From: Streptomyces sp. BR123
GTDB lineage: Bacteria; Actinomycetota; Actinomycetes; Streptomycetales; Streptomycetaceae
Direction: 5' to 3'
NCBI RefSeq assembly: GCF_013401435.1
Contig: NZ_JACBGN010000012.1
Coordinates: 1 to 55,436 of the forward strand
Length of the DNA: 55,436 bases
How positions within the stretch are numbered: the stretch's first letter is position 1; each line of letters starts with the position of its first letter. Below the pieces are notes generated by a model. It searched no databases. It had not been told where the DNA came from and worked only from the letters and a program-made list of their open reading frames with translations. Made by a program: the position numbers and the translations under genes. Shown one piece after another: positions 23,591-33,200 of this stretch.

Positions 23591-24364
23591 ATGAGTAGCA
23601 CCGCGTGCCGACGGGTTTCTCGTTGCATCGGCGTCTCTTGCTTGTCTGCAACGCTTGCCATTTCAACGGGGGCGACCATCGCTACAGCGACGCCTCAATC
23701 ATTTGCCCGACCGTCCGCTGCAGTGCAGGACGATAGCGGCGGCTCCAGTCAATCGGATGAGTCGGGATCCAGTCAGAGCCGTAGTGGCCAGAGCAGCACC
23801 GGCCAGTCCGACGGCACTCAGCGTGACGGCGATCAGTCCAGCAACACCGACGACCGGTCCGACGGCACTCAGCATGACGGCGATCAGTCCAGCAACACCG
23901 ACGACCGGTCCGACGGCACTCAGCATGACGGCGATCAGTCCAGCAACACCGACCAGTCCGGAAATTCTTTGCAGCGTTACGACCAGTCCGGCAATAAGAA
24001 ACATGGCAACGACCAGCCCGGCGGACACCCGACCTACAATCAAAAATACGATAGTCAGCAATCCGGCAACCATCAGCCCAGTAAGTCGCAGAAGCATCGT
24101 AAGGGCGAGGGTCTGCTGGTAACGACAGGAGTCCTTACCAAGAGCGAGCGGGACGACCTCGTGAGACAGTTGGGTGACTGTCTGTTTTCGGTTTCAAAAG
24201 ACAAGATTCCTAATGCGCATTTTCGGGCCCTGATCAAGGCCATCGCCACGACAAAAGATATCAGCGCATCGCGGGCGGACGTTGACGAGGCTGTGAGGGA
24301 AGCCGCCAAGAACCTCCTTCCACGTGGAGGGTGTTACCTCGGTCATGTCAGGCAAGCTGGTTAG
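23591..24364 (+). CDS. secreted D/Q/S/N-rich repeat protein (moron)
   Basis: A 257-residue protein with a Sec-type signal peptide (about residues 1-33, ending ATA). A long hydrophilic Ser/Gln/Asp/Asn-rich region (about 45-170) contains three tandem 17-residue units, and the C-terminal domain (about 175-255) is helical with two Cys (LGDCLFS and RGGCYLG) that could form a disulfide. Codon use is much less GC-rich than in neighbouring genes, indicating recent transfer. The ATG at 23591 has GAGGA 7 bases upstream. It is placed next to the phage lysis genes but on the opposite strand, the usual position of a lysogenic-conversion gene. Function unknown; surface or extracellular location is inferred. 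Confidence 0.7.
   Translation: MSSTACRRVSRCIGVSCLSATLAISTGATIATATPQSFARPSAAVQDDSGGSSQSDESGSSQSRSGQSSTGQSDGTQRDGDQSSNTDDRSDGTQHDGDQSSNTDDRSDGTQHDGDQSSNTDQSGNSLQRYDQSGNKKHGNDQPGGHPTYNQKYDSQQSGNHQPSKSQKHRKGEGLLVTTGVLTKSERDDLVRQLGDCLFSVSKDKIPNAHFRALIKAIATTKDISASRADVDEAVREAAKNLLPRGGCYLGHVRQAG
23810..23959 (+). repeat. 51-bp tandem repeats in the secreted protein gene
   Basis: Two full 51-bp units (23810-23860, 23861-23911) and a shortened third (from 23912) encode the 17-residue D-G-T-Q-x-D-G-D-Q-S-S-N-T-D-D-R-S unit. The near identity of the copies indicates recent duplication. Confidence 0.9.
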
Positions 24365-24390
24365 CCTTGCGTAGGCACGGCTACTGAGAC

Positions 24391-24434
24391 AAGCCCGTAA
24401 TGCCTCCGGCGTTCTGGAGCCACTACGGGGGCTT
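24391..24434 (+). terminator. imperfect hairpin terminator
   Basis: Arms AAGCCCGTA and TACGGGGGCTT (24391-24399, 24424-24434, with a 2-base bulge) enclose an inner GCCTCC/GGAGC pairing, just after the secreted-protein gene. Confidence 0.5.
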
Positions 24435-24597
24435 CTGCATATTCGGCGATCTACCTCAGATGTGGAGTTGACCGGTTCCCGAAAAAGTACCTAATCCGTA
24501 GCTGCTGAGCGTGGTGCATGGACAGCGCTTCAATCTTGGTGCTACTCCACAATCACTAGATGGCTATCGACGGCCAGCTGTTCCCGGGCACGACGAA

Positions 24598-24626
24598 GCC
24601 CCCTCCCGCGGAGGGCGGAAGGGGGT
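24598..24626 (-). terminator. terminator of the phage late operon
   Basis: On the minus strand CCCCCTTCC pairs with GGGAGGGGG, followed by a CTTCGTCGT stretch. It lies 22 bases past the last lysis-region gene and ends the leftward late transcript. Confidence 0.7.
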
Positions 24627-24647
24627 GCGGCTGCCGTACTCCAGTTC

Positions 24648-24980
24648 TCAGATGTCGATGTGGTGGAGGTAGTCGCGCGCCCGCTCAGGGATCGGAGGCG
24701 CTGCCGGTGGCTCGAGCCCGGCCTTGCGGATGTACGAGACGAGGGACCTGACTCGGGCGACGACGTAGGTGAGGGCCTCGGTCTGGTCGCCGACGAGGCG
24801 GCGTTGCTTGTCCATGTCCGCCTCGAGACAGTCGATGCGGCCATTCAGCGCGTCCTTGATCGCGGTGAAGTCATCGCGGTCCTCTTGCCTTCTCGTTCGC
24901 CGCGCCGCCCGACCAGCGAAGGCGGCGGCAATGGTGGCGACCGAGCTGGCTCCGATCTGGATCCACGAGTCAGCGTTCAT
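24648..24980 (-). CDS. small membrane-anchored coiled-coil protein of the lysis region
   Basis: A 110-residue protein with one N-terminal hydrophobic segment (about residues 5-25, IGASSVATIAAAFAG), a basic patch, then a coiled coil (about 35-85) and a Pro-rich tail. Proteins of this shape next to holin genes in actinophages are annotated as holin-like or accessory lysis proteins. It is the last gene of the leftward late cluster. Confidence 0.65.
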   Translation of the reverse strand: MNADSWIQIGASSVATIAAAFAGRAARRTRRQEDRDDFTAIKDALNGRIDCLEADMDKQRRLVGDQTEALTYVVARVRSLVSYIRKAGLEPPAAPPIPERARDYLHHIDI

Positions 24981-25077
24981 AGGGTGGCTCCGCTCTTCCA
25001 GACCGCGCCCCAGCAGGGAGGATTACGCCGCGGCGGCCCAGCCGGACTCGGATCAGGCGGGCCGCACGGCACCACAT

Positions 25078-25401
25078 CTAGACGCTCCGCGGTGCGGAGG
25101 ATGCGGTGATGAGGGAGTCCTGCGCCTTGCCAGCCAGGCCGACGGGCTTGTACAGCCCGAAGTGGGCGAGGACACCGGTGGCGAAGCTGACCGCGGCGAG
25201 GACGGCGGCGGTGCCGAGGTCGAAGGCGGGCCCGGGGTTGGCGATCTCTACAACGAGGCCGTTCGCCGTGGAGAGGGCCAAGAGCAGCACCGCCTTGGTG
25301 CCGGCGGAGGTCACGCGGGTGGTGACCAGGCCGACGAGGACCGGCAGCACGACGGAGACGAGGAGGCCGAGCCAGTAGGCGCGGTCGAGGGTGACGGTCA
25401 T
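25078..25401 (-). CDS. phage holin
   Basis: A 107-residue membrane protein with three hydrophobic segments (about residues 9-29, 36-55 and 64-86) and a short charged N-terminus, fitting a class I-like actinophage holin. It starts 10 bases after the endolysin stop, in the same operon. It would form the membrane lesions that time lysis and release the amidase. The assignment rests on topology and position, not on a sequence motif. Confidence 0.75.
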   Translation of the reverse strand: MTVTLDRAYWLGLLVSVVLPVLVGLVTTRVTSAGTKAVLLLALSTANGLVVEIANPGPAFDLGTAAVLAAVSFATGVLAHFGLYKPVGLAGKAQDSLITASSAPRSV

Positions 25402-25411
25402 GGTGCGCCTT

Positions 25412-26287
25412 TCAGCTGGTGGCGGCGGGGGTGCCGGTGACGTCGACGTCGACGTGGATGACGGCCTCCGCGATGGCCTTGCGGACAGCGGCGACGACCG
25501 CGGCCGTGTCGACCCCGTGGACCTGGCCGAGCTGCGTGGCAAGGGCTGCGATTGCGGCCTGGGCGGCGGTGAGCTGCTTGAGCACCTTCTCGGTCTGGGT
25601 GACGTGCACCTTGTCCATCCAGGCGAGCACGGCGCCCATGTAGACGGGTTCGCCGGTGTTGGCGTTGGTCTCGGTGTGGTTCCAGACGGCGTTGGCGACG
25701 GCGTCGATGTCGGCCTGGGTCAGGGGCATGTCGTCCTCCTCGGACGGGTTGGGGGCCTGGCCCGTGGCTCGGGCGACGATGGCCGGGAAGATCACGTTCT
25801 TGAACTGGGCGACGCGCGCGTCACCAGGACAGGCGGTCCCACTGACCGCCCAGTCGGCGTGGAGGCGGTGGTAGCCGTAGCCGGGGTCCGAGGCAGTGCG
25901 GCAGATCCGCAGGGGGATGCCGTGCCGCTGGTGCATCCACACGCCGAGCCGGATCAGGCCTTCGACCTGGGCGTCCGTCCAAGGGTCCGAGTGGTTGTCG
26001 TTGGACGCGGTCTCGACCGACACCGCGCCGGTGCCGTCCGGCCGCCGGTTGGCGAGGTAGTTGGCGTCCGCGCGGGTCTCGGTGCCGATGTACTGGGCGA
26101 GGGTGCCGTCGTAGGACTGCCCGAAGTGGGAGTCCAAGTTGGTTCCGTCGCGCCAGTACTCGTACAGGCGCTCCTTCGTCCACGGCGCGCTGATCGAGTG
26201 GTAGATCAGCTGCGTCGGGACGATCGCCGGCTGGCCGTCCGACTCGGGCTGGAGCTCCATACGGACGGCTCCGGGGTACCAGGCCAT
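25412..26287 (-). CDS. endolysin, N-acetylmuramoyl-L-alanine amidase (PGRP/amidase_2)
   Basis: A 291-residue endolysin. The N-terminal amidase_2/PGRP fold (about residues 10-165) has the zinc-ligand candidates His30 (LIYHS), His140 or His143 (GYHRLHADW) and Cys153 (GTACPG). It would cut the lactyl-amide bond between muramic acid and the stem peptide. The C-terminal ~110 residues lack a standard LysM or PG-binding repeat and contain a helical MPLTQADIDAVANAVWNH stretch typical of actinophage lysins. The ATG has GGAGGG upstream. It is upstream of the holin gene. Confidence 0.9.
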   Translation of the reverse strand: MAWYPGAVRMELQPESDGQPAIVPTQLIYHSISAPWTKERLYEYWRDGTNLDSHFGQSYDGTLAQYIGTETRADANYLANRRPDGTGAVSVETASNDNHSDPWTDAQVEGLIRLGVWMHQRHGIPLRICRTASDPGYGYHRLHADWAVSGTACPGDARVAQFKNVIFPAIVARATGQAPNPSEEDDMPLTQADIDAVANAVWNHTETNANTGEPVYMGAVLAWMDKVHVTQTEKVLKQLTAAQAAIAALATQLGQVHGVDTAAVVAAVRKAIAEAVIHVDVDVTGTPAATS

Positions 26288-26296
26288 GCGGCCCTC

Positions 26297-26455
26297 CTAC
26301 GTTGCGATGGTGGCGCCGCCGCCCGGCTCCTCCGGCTCGGCGGGCAGGTCGGGGAGTTGGGGCGGGTTCTGCTCGGACAGAGGGGCTGGCAGCTCGTCGA
26401 GAACGACGTGGCGGGCGCCTGGCGGCTCCGGAGGCGGGTCGGGCGGTGTACCCAT
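26297..26455 (-). CDS. very small Pro-rich phage protein
   Basis: A 52-residue protein, Pro/Glu-rich at both ends (PPDPPPEPPGARH near the start). It fills the space between the tail protein at 26465 and the endolysin, 9 bases from each. It has no membrane segment. It is short, but spacing and frame fit the packed operon. Function unknown. Confidence 0.6.
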   Translation of the reverse strand: MGTPPDPPPEPPGARHVVLDELPAPLSEQNPPQLPDLPAEPEEPGGGATIAT

Positions 26456-26464
26456 GGCGACTCC

Positions 26465-27184
26465 CTATGACTGGATCTGGGATGCGGCGAGGACCTCGCA
26501 CCGCAGGGAGCCGGCGCCGCCTGTGAAGCGGGCCTGCACCCGCAGGTCGACGGCGGCCAGGTGGTCGCCGGGCAGGCTGAAAGGGCCGACGGTCGTGGTC
26601 TGCACGGACCAGATCACGCCCGTCGGTGAGCCGATCGCCGCCCCGTTGACGGTGACCTGGATCTCGCCGGTAGCGCCGGAGGTGTCCATGGTGTGAGCGA
26701 CGGACACGTAGGCCATGGCCTGCTGTTTTTTGATGGTCGTCTGGTACATGTCGACCCACGGAATGCTGAACGTCCCGGGCCAGTCCCAGTAGTAGGACCG
26801 TGCGAACGGGATGGGGATGTACGGCAGGCCGAGGCCCATGCCGGGGATCGGGTCGTCGGCGACGACGGCATTCCCGAGGCGGTCGTAGAGCGTCCAGCAC
26901 TGCGTGTCGACACCGGTCACCGACGGCTCGGCCTGTACCGCGGCGACGAGCGAGCCGTCCTCGCGGTACAGGCGGATCCCCTCCTGTGTGCTGCCGTTGA
27001 GGTGCGTGGACGGGGTGGGCCCGGTTTCGATGATGAGCGTGCCGGCCGACGTGTACACCCGCATGGTGCCGGTGCGCTCCGAGCGGCGGGCCGCCATCAG
27101 CTCCCGGAGGTCTCGCTGCAGGCTGCGGATCGCGCGCCAGATGTCCTGTGGCGACGGCGGCAGGAGGTCGACGGGCAGCGGCAT
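26465..27184 (-). CDS. minor tail/tail tip protein
   Basis: A 239-residue protein. An N-terminal helix (PPSPQDIWRAIRSLQRDLREL) typical of tail-fibre trimerisation is followed by beta-rich repeats (GTLIIETG, IRLYREDGSLVAAV) and a C-terminal beta domain (about 140-239). Position at the end of the tail cluster and the beta-rich pattern suggest a tail tip or fibre part that meets the host wall. The ATG directly follows the previous stop. Confidence 0.7.
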   Translation of the reverse strand: MPLPVDLLPPSPQDIWRAIRSLQRDLRELMAARRSERTGTMRVYTSAGTLIIETGPTPSTHLNGSTQEGIRLYREDGSLVAAVQAEPSVTGVDTQCWTLYDRLGNAVVADDPIPGMGLGLPYIPIPFARSYYWDWPGTFSIPWVDMYQTTIKKQQAMAYVSVAHTMDTSGATGEIQVTVNGAAIGSPTGVIWSVQTTTVGPFSLPGDHLAAVDLRVQARFTGGAGSLRCEVLAASQIQS

Positions 27185-27185
27185 G

Positions 27186-28274
27186 TCACTCCTCCAGCAG
27201 GATCGGGGAGACCTTGTCGCCGGCGATGTCCAGGTCCCAGCCGTAGGCGCGGGCCACGACCGACGCGCCGACCGGATGCCGCGGCGAGCTGGCGATCTGG
27301 ACGCTGACGCTGTCGCCGAGCGCCCAGTCCGTCCCAATGCGGGGCGCCTGCGAGGCGGTTGCCGACACGGTCCACGACCGGCTGCCCGCCTGCAGCAGCT
27401 GGAGTGTGGCTGCGGCGTGGGCATTCAGTTGGTCGGTGCTGGTGATGCCGGTGCCGGGCGAGTAGCGGTAGATCCAGCGAGGCCAGCCGGCGTCGATCAG
27501 GTCGGTAGCCGTCTGGACGTCGGACTCGATCCGCGCATCACCCTGGCCCTCGCCGGTCGCGACCACCACCGTCGCGCCCTTGCCCTGCTCGTAGGACTCG
27601 GCGAGGCGGTAGCTGCTGATGCAGCCGGGCAGGTCGAAGACGGCCTCGGGCTGGTCGTCCTGGACGCCGATCCGCGGGCGGATCCGCATGACCAGCTGGA
27701 ACGTGGTGTGGGCGGCGTCCGCCCAGACGACGTCGATCGTCCATTCCGGAGCGCCCGACATCGCGCTGATCGTCTGCAGCGCGCTCAGGATCGTCTTGTC
27801 GTCGGAGTCCTTCATGTCGAAGTCGATCAGCAGGCCGGACGGGGTGGTGTCGAACGTGAGCGGCAGGCCGGCGGTCGTGATCGGTGCTGCCAGGGCGGCC
27901 ATCACCGTCGAGGCGTCCGTCTGCGTCGCCGAGTAGGTTCCCGGGTAGCGGCGGTCCAGGTAGCCCTCCGGGCTGCACGCCCCCAGCTCGACCCGCTCCT
28001 CGGAGCCGCCGCCGCGCGTGAGCGTCAGGCCGGCCCAGACCGGGGTGTCGGTCAGCGTGTCCACCGCGACGAGCATCGTCCGGCCGGGGTCCGTCGCCGC
28101 CTGCCACTCCAGCGGCGCCGCACCCTCGGAGATCACCAGGTCGAAAGAGCTGCTGGTCACCGCGCCCAGACGCCGGCCGAGGGCGCCTGACGGGCTGAGT
28201 GACCGCAGCTCCTCGGCGATGCCGCCCGTCGACAGCGCGCACCCGTACCAGGCCAGCTCGAACGGGCCCCGCAT
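27186..28274 (-). CDS. tail tip (Tal-like) minor tail protein
   Basis: A 362-residue mostly beta protein. Its layout matches siphovirus tail-associated (Tal-like) proteins that follow Dit: an N-terminal domain with FELAWYG, a central DMKDSDDKTILSALQTISAM segment, and C-terminal strands with WALGDSVSVQIASS. It probably closes the tail tube tip. Its start overlaps the stop of the preceding gene (TGATG), indicating coupling. Confidence 0.72.
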   Translation of the reverse strand: MRGPFELAWYGCALSTGGIAEELRSLSPSGALGRRLGAVTSSSFDLVISEGAAPLEWQAATDPGRTMLVAVDTLTDTPVWAGLTLTRGGGSEERVELGACSPEGYLDRRYPGTYSATQTDASTVMAALAAPITTAGLPLTFDTTPSGLLIDFDMKDSDDKTILSALQTISAMSGAPEWTIDVVWADAAHTTFQLVMRIRPRIGVQDDQPEAVFDLPGCISSYRLAESYEQGKGATVVVATGEGQGDARIESDVQTATDLIDAGWPRWIYRYSPGTGITSTDQLNAHAAATLQLLQAGSRSWTVSATASQAPRIGTDWALGDSVSVQIASSPRHPVGASVVARAYGWDLDIAGDKVSPILLEE

Positions 28275-29314
28275 CAGGCAGCCTCGTACCTGATCTGCAG
28301 GACCATCTGGCTACCGGACACCCAGGAGTAACCGAGGGATCCGGGAGGCTGGTAACCCACGTCCGACTGGCGAATCGCGAACAGGGACATGCTGGATCCG
28401 CCACCAACGACGATTCCCGCCAGAGGCTTGAACGGGTTCACGCCGTCCGAGTAGTACCCGGTTCCAACCCAGCGGGTCGATCCGCTGGCGGCCGTAGCCG
28501 GCAGGGACACCGCGATCGACCCGGAACCCAGTGTGCTGCCCGTACCCCAGTTGAGCTGCGCCGTCACGTCAACGCTGTTGCCCACGCGCGACCATCTCCC
28601 GGTCGACACCGACGAACCGAGGGCAGTGAGGCCCGTCCACGTCGGGGTGTACGCGGTCCAGTCGCCAGGCGCGGTCCAGGCGCTGCCCGTCCAGAACTCC
28701 ATCGATCCGGAGGGCGAGCGCGTGGTGTTGAAGCGGATCTGCCCCGTGTACTTGCCGGTCACGGCAATGTCGGCGGCCGAGGTGACGGGGAGGATTCCGC
28801 CAGGGGCGACGGTGACCTGGCGAACCGTGCTGGACACGGTGGCCGCGCCCGTACCGCCACCGCCCGTGGACGGGACGGTGATCGTGGCTAGCGGCAGGTA
28901 AATTTCGGTGGCGCCCGGTGTCGGGGCGGTGGGTGAGCCGGACGGCGTGCCCGCCAGGTAGACGGTGTCGGCCTTGTAGAGGCCGCTCGAGTCGACCGAG
29001 TTGTCCCAGACGCGCACGTAGACCAGGTCGATGCGGCTGAATGTGGCGTGGGCGGCGGTCAGCGTGCCAGGGCTCGTGGTGGCCAGCTGGAAGCGATACA
29101 CACCCTGCCCGGACCTGGTGGCCGAGCCCACGCCAGCGCTGATGTTCACGGTGGTGCCCGCCAGCGACACGGCCAGACCGGTGTCGCCAGGCCTGATGCC
29201 GGAGCGGGACCCGCCTGCCGTGCCGTCCGTCATGGCGAGCAGCGCGTCCATCTTACGCAGCTCGGTCTCGTCGTAGCTGAGGCTCGGGAGCCAGAGCGGG
29301 TCCGTGGCGACCAT
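28274..29314 (-). CDS. minor tail/fibre protein, candidate receptor-binding
   Basis: A 346-residue Ser/Thr/Gly-rich beta protein with no membrane segment. The N-terminal ~150 residues resemble a tail-attachment domain (segments TFSRIDLVYVRVWDN and YLPLATITVP). A Gly-rich linker (TGGGGTG near 155) separates a C-terminal domain (about 215-346) with Trp-rich motifs (DWTAYTPTWTG) common in phage receptor-binding or carbohydrate-binding domains. Host recognition is inferred. Confidence 0.68.
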   Translation of the reverse strand: MVATDPLWLPSLSYDETELRKMDALLAMTDGTAGGSRSGIRPGDTGLAVSLAGTTVNISAGVGSATRSGQGVYRFQLATTSPGTLTAAHATFSRIDLVYVRVWDNSVDSSGLYKADTVYLAGTPSGSPTAPTPGATEIYLPLATITVPSTGGGGTGAATVSSTVRQVTVAPGGILPVTSAADIAVTGKYTGQIRFNTTRSPSGSMEFWTGSAWTAPGDWTAYTPTWTGLTALGSSVSTGRWSRVGNSVDVTAQLNWGTGSTLGSGSIAVSLPATAASGSTRWVGTGYYSDGVNPFKPLAGIVVGGGSSMSLFAIRQSDVGYQPPGSLGYSWVSGSQMVLQIRYEAA

Positions 29315-29326
29315 CGATGGCCTCCT

Positions 29327-30190
29327 CTACATCCAGGCCGACCGGCAGCTGCCGGCCAGCATTGCGGCGCCGTTGTAAGTGAGGGCGCTCCATTGGACGT
29401 CCAAGGAGCTGCCGGCGAGGATCTCCGGCCATGTGCCCGAGAGGTATCGGCGCCTGCTGACCGAGCCGTTGAGGGTGACGGTGTGGGCTGCCGTATCGAT
29501 GACGAGGCTGTCGCCGCTGCCGAGGCTGGCCGAGTAGGCGAGCTGGAGGACTGCCCCGTCGGGTCGGCTACACACGATCACCGGGCTGTCCACGGGCCCG
29601 GTGATCGTGAACAGAGGTCGGGAGCCGATAGTGCCGTCATTGACGAGGGTGAAACCGCCGCCGGTGGACGTCGTGCTGATCGTGATAGGCAGCGTGACCG
29701 GGACGGACAGGCCGCCGGTCACGGACGGGAGGCCGGTCGTCCGCGCCTGAAGGACCGTGCTGTACCGGCGCGGGTCCGCCGCGGTGACCATCAGCGAGTA
29801 CTCGGCAATGCGATCGGTGATGGGCTGCACCAGTGGGGGCCCAGATCGTCGGACCGTGGCCTGCTTCGGGGTGGTCTCGTGCACGGTCAGCGTGGTGTCG
29901 GTGAGCGAGGCCGCGGCGATCAGTTGCTCGATCGCGCTGTCGAGTGAGGCCAGGCTCCCTGCTTCGATCTTCCCCTTCAGGACCATGGGGCGATGGCCGA
30001 GGTAGACCTGTGAGCCCCACGCCCCGTGATCAGCCTCACGGGGCGTGTACTCGGCTCGCAAGTCCGGCCCGTCCCAGCCTTCGAGGGCCTGTAGGTGCCA
30101 GGCGACGCCGGCGGCATCCACCATGCCTAGGGAGACCGCGCCAAGGTCGACTCTGCGGCCTCCCAGGCTGGCGCCGGGTGTGTACGGCAC
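29327..30190 (-). CDS. distal tail protein (Dit-like)
   Basis: A 287-residue protein directly after the tape measure gene, where siphoviruses encode Dit. An N-terminal beta sandwich (about residues 1-150, with the DPRRYST segment at its end) and a C-terminal beta domain (about 190-285) fit the siphovirus tail family. It would form the hub joining the tail tube to the tip complex. Confidence 0.82.
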   Translation of the reverse strand: MPYTPGASLGGRRVDLGAVSLGMVDAAGVAWHLQALEGWDGPDLRAEYTPREADHGAWGSQVYLGHRPMVLKGKIEAGSLASLDSAIEQLIAAASLTDTTLTVHETTPKQATVRRSGPPLVQPITDRIAEYSLMVTAADPRRYSTVLQARTTGLPSVTGGLSVPVTLPITISTTSTGGGFTLVNDGTIGSRPLFTITGPVDSPVIVCSRPDGAVLQLAYSASLGSGDSLVIDTAAHTVTLNGSVSRRRYLSGTWPEILAGSSLDVQWSALTYNGAAMLAGSCRSAWM

Positions 30191-30207
30191 CGGCGATCAC
30201 CTCCCTC

Positions 30208-33200
30208 TCACGATGCGAATTCGAGGTGGCGCTGGAGGTCGCGGAGCTGTTCGGCGCCGCTCTGCTTGGCCCCGTTCAGGTTGATCGTGAAGTGCTTGTG
30301 CACCTCCTGAACGGGCTGGCCGGTGGGCCCGCTCGAGGCGATCCGCCCGGCCGGCCGGGCCGTGTAGCCGGCCGTCGACAGGCGGCCTGCGTTGAGCTGG
30401 TCGAGCATGGCCACCCCGTACCGGCGGACGCTCGACGCCTTGATGACGTACTCGCCGTTGCTGACGCGGGCGAGGATGCTGTCCGAGGTGCCCGAGCCCG
30501 GCCCGCGGACGGCGCCGCCAGTTGGGTAGCCGCGGATCGCGCCCCCCGTGGCGTACCCAATCAGGCCGCCATCCCGTCGTGCGGCCTGGATCAGGTCGGG
30601 GATGCCGTTGGCGTCCTGGTCGGAGGCGGTCGCGCGCAGGTACACACCGACGCCCACCGTCCGGCCCTGGATGCTGTTGATCCGGCCCTGGATTGCGTTG
30701 ATGGCTGCCGTAGGCGGCCCTGTCGGGATCTCAACGGTGACGCGCCCGTCAGGCAGCCGCCGCACGTTGAAGCCCAGGTCACGTAGGTTCTTCTCCGCCT
30801 GTGCGGTCAGCGCATCGATTGTGATCGCCTTACCGTTGGTCTTGCGGATCTCACCCTGCACGTTCTGCAGGTCGGCGACCGCCTTGGCTGTCTCGGCCTT
30901 GATGTCGGTGACGACCTGCACGGGCACCCGTGCGTAGGCGCCGATCAGTTCCTCGACAGCTGCGGTAGAGAAGCCCGCCGCGATCATCTGCCGCTTGAGG
31001 ACGGCGATGTCCTGCTCGAGGACCGCGTTGCCGGCTTCGATGGTCCCGCTCTGCTCGGCGACCGCCTGCGCGTGCGCCATGGCGGCCTGCGCGGCGTCGA
31101 GGAAGGCGCCCTTGACCGCGCGCCCTTTCTCCGTGGTGACGTCGAGGCTGTGGCCGTTCTCCTTGATCGCCTCCGTGAGGGACTGCAGGCTGCTCCTGAA
31201 GCTGATCTCTTTCTCTGCCGCGCTGATGGCAGTTCCGTTCAGGGTCTTCAGCGCGTCGTCGAGCTTCTCCGCCTCGGTGCGCGTGTCGGCCATCTGGTCG
31301 GCGGTCATGCTGGCCGCGTCGCCGAGCTGCTTCTGGCTGCTCGCGTTCAGCTTCGCCTGCGTGTCCATCTCCTGCAGGGCGGTGGTGTAGCCAGGCAGGA
31401 GGGAGCGGAACTTCTCGGTAGAGGTGCCACTCTTCTCAGCCTCCTGCGCGAACCTGTTGAAGGCCTCCAGGGCCTCCTCGGTGGCGCCAGAGCGGACCAT
31501 GTTGCTGAGCGCGCTGTCCAGCGCCCTGATCTGATCGTGCGCCTTCGCCAAGTCGCTATCCTCGCCGATTCCCAGGTGGGTGATCTCGTAGAGGCTGTCG
31601 CCGATCCGGTCGAGAACTCCGGGGTGGGCGATGCGATTGACGGCGTAGCCGAAGCCGTCCAAGTCTTTCCCGAAGGCCTTCATCGCCTCGCCTGTGATCC
31701 GCCCCGTGGCGGCCAGCTCGAGAAGCGAGTTGGTCATCTTGTCCACGTTCGGGGGTGCGCCGCGCATCGCCGCCGACAGCCGGTCGGCCGCGTAGGCCAG
31801 GCCCGTGATGACGGCAATGACCACACTTGCCCGGCCCACAGCGAGGAGGGCGCCCCGCACGCTGGCTGCGGTCACGCCCAGGGCGACGAGCTCGGCCCTC
31901 ACAGCCATGATGCGGGGCAGCATCAGGAGGAGGCCCGAGCCGACGAAGGTGAGGACACCTGCGAGGCCCGCGAGAACGGTGACGCTGCTCTGCACTCCGG
32001 GCGACAGCTGGTTGTACCAGTTGACGACGCTGGTGAGGGCTTGGGCCATGTCCCGCAGGATGCTGTTCGCCGAAGAGCCGGAGCTGATCAGAGCCGTCTC
32101 GAAGGCGCCCTTGAGGCGTTCGAGGTCGCCAGCGAGGTTGTCTGTCATGGTGGCCGCGACTCGCGTGGCGTAGCCGCTGTCGTTGACCGCGGACACCCAC
32201 CTGTCGACGCCCTCGGCGCCAGCCTCGTAGAGGATGGTGGCCGAGCGCACCGCGTCCGCACCGAAAATGGTGGCCATGGCTGCGTTGCGCGCCTCGGGTG
32301 TGAGCTGAGAGAAGCTCGTCTTCATGTTCTGGGCGAGCGCGGACAGGCCGATGAAGTTGCCTTGCGCGTCGTAGGCCGAGAAACCGATCGCGTCCATGGC
32401 GGCCTTGGCTTCCTTGGACTGCGGGACAAGCCGCTGCAGCATGACCTTGAGGCTGGTACCGGCGTCCGAGCCCACGAGGGCGTTCTGGGCGAACAAGCTC
32501 AGCGTCCCGACGGTCTGTTCCAGGGACAGGCCGGTCTGTGACGAAAGCAGGGCCGCCTGCCTGAATGCCAACCCCATCGCGTGGACGTTCGTGGCGCTCT
32601 TACCGGCGCCAGCGGAGATGACGTCGGCGATGTGGCCAACGTCGGAGCCCTTCATCTTGAAGGCGTTCATGGCCTGGGCCGAGATGATCGCGGACTCGGC
32701 GAGGTCGAGCTGTCCGGAGGCGGCCAGGTCGAGGGAGCCGCGGAGGGCCCCACCGATGATGTCGGCGGTGGAGATGCCAGCACGGGCCAGCTCGGCCTCC
32801 GCCTTGGCTGCCTGGGTCGCCGAGTAGATGGTCGCCTGGGCAGATTGGAGGGCTGCCTGCTCCAGCCGCTTCATCTCGGCTGCACTGCCGCCGGTGACAG
32901 CCCGCACCTCGGCCATCGACTTCTCAAAGCGGGCCGCTGCAACGGCTGCTGCACCGAACACCGCAACCAGGCCGAGGGAGGCCATGCGAACGGCCTTCAG
33001 GCTCTGCTCAGAACTGTTGGCGACCTCGAGCATGCTGCTGCCGACCGTGACCGCAGCGAAGCGCATGCCGCCCCCGATGGCCTGGGCGGCGGCAGTCCAG
33101 GCCGAAGCCAGCCGCCCCGGAGCGGCTGCTGCCGCAGCGCCCGCGGCTGCAGACCCAATGCGGCGCACGTCTGTCGCGGCACGCAGCGCTGCCGGTGACA

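Noticed and set aside
23810..23959. 51-bp repeats as a CRISPR or VNTR outside a gene
   Set aside because: They stay in frame, encode a 17-residue unit and lie in a gene with a signal peptide and ribosome site.
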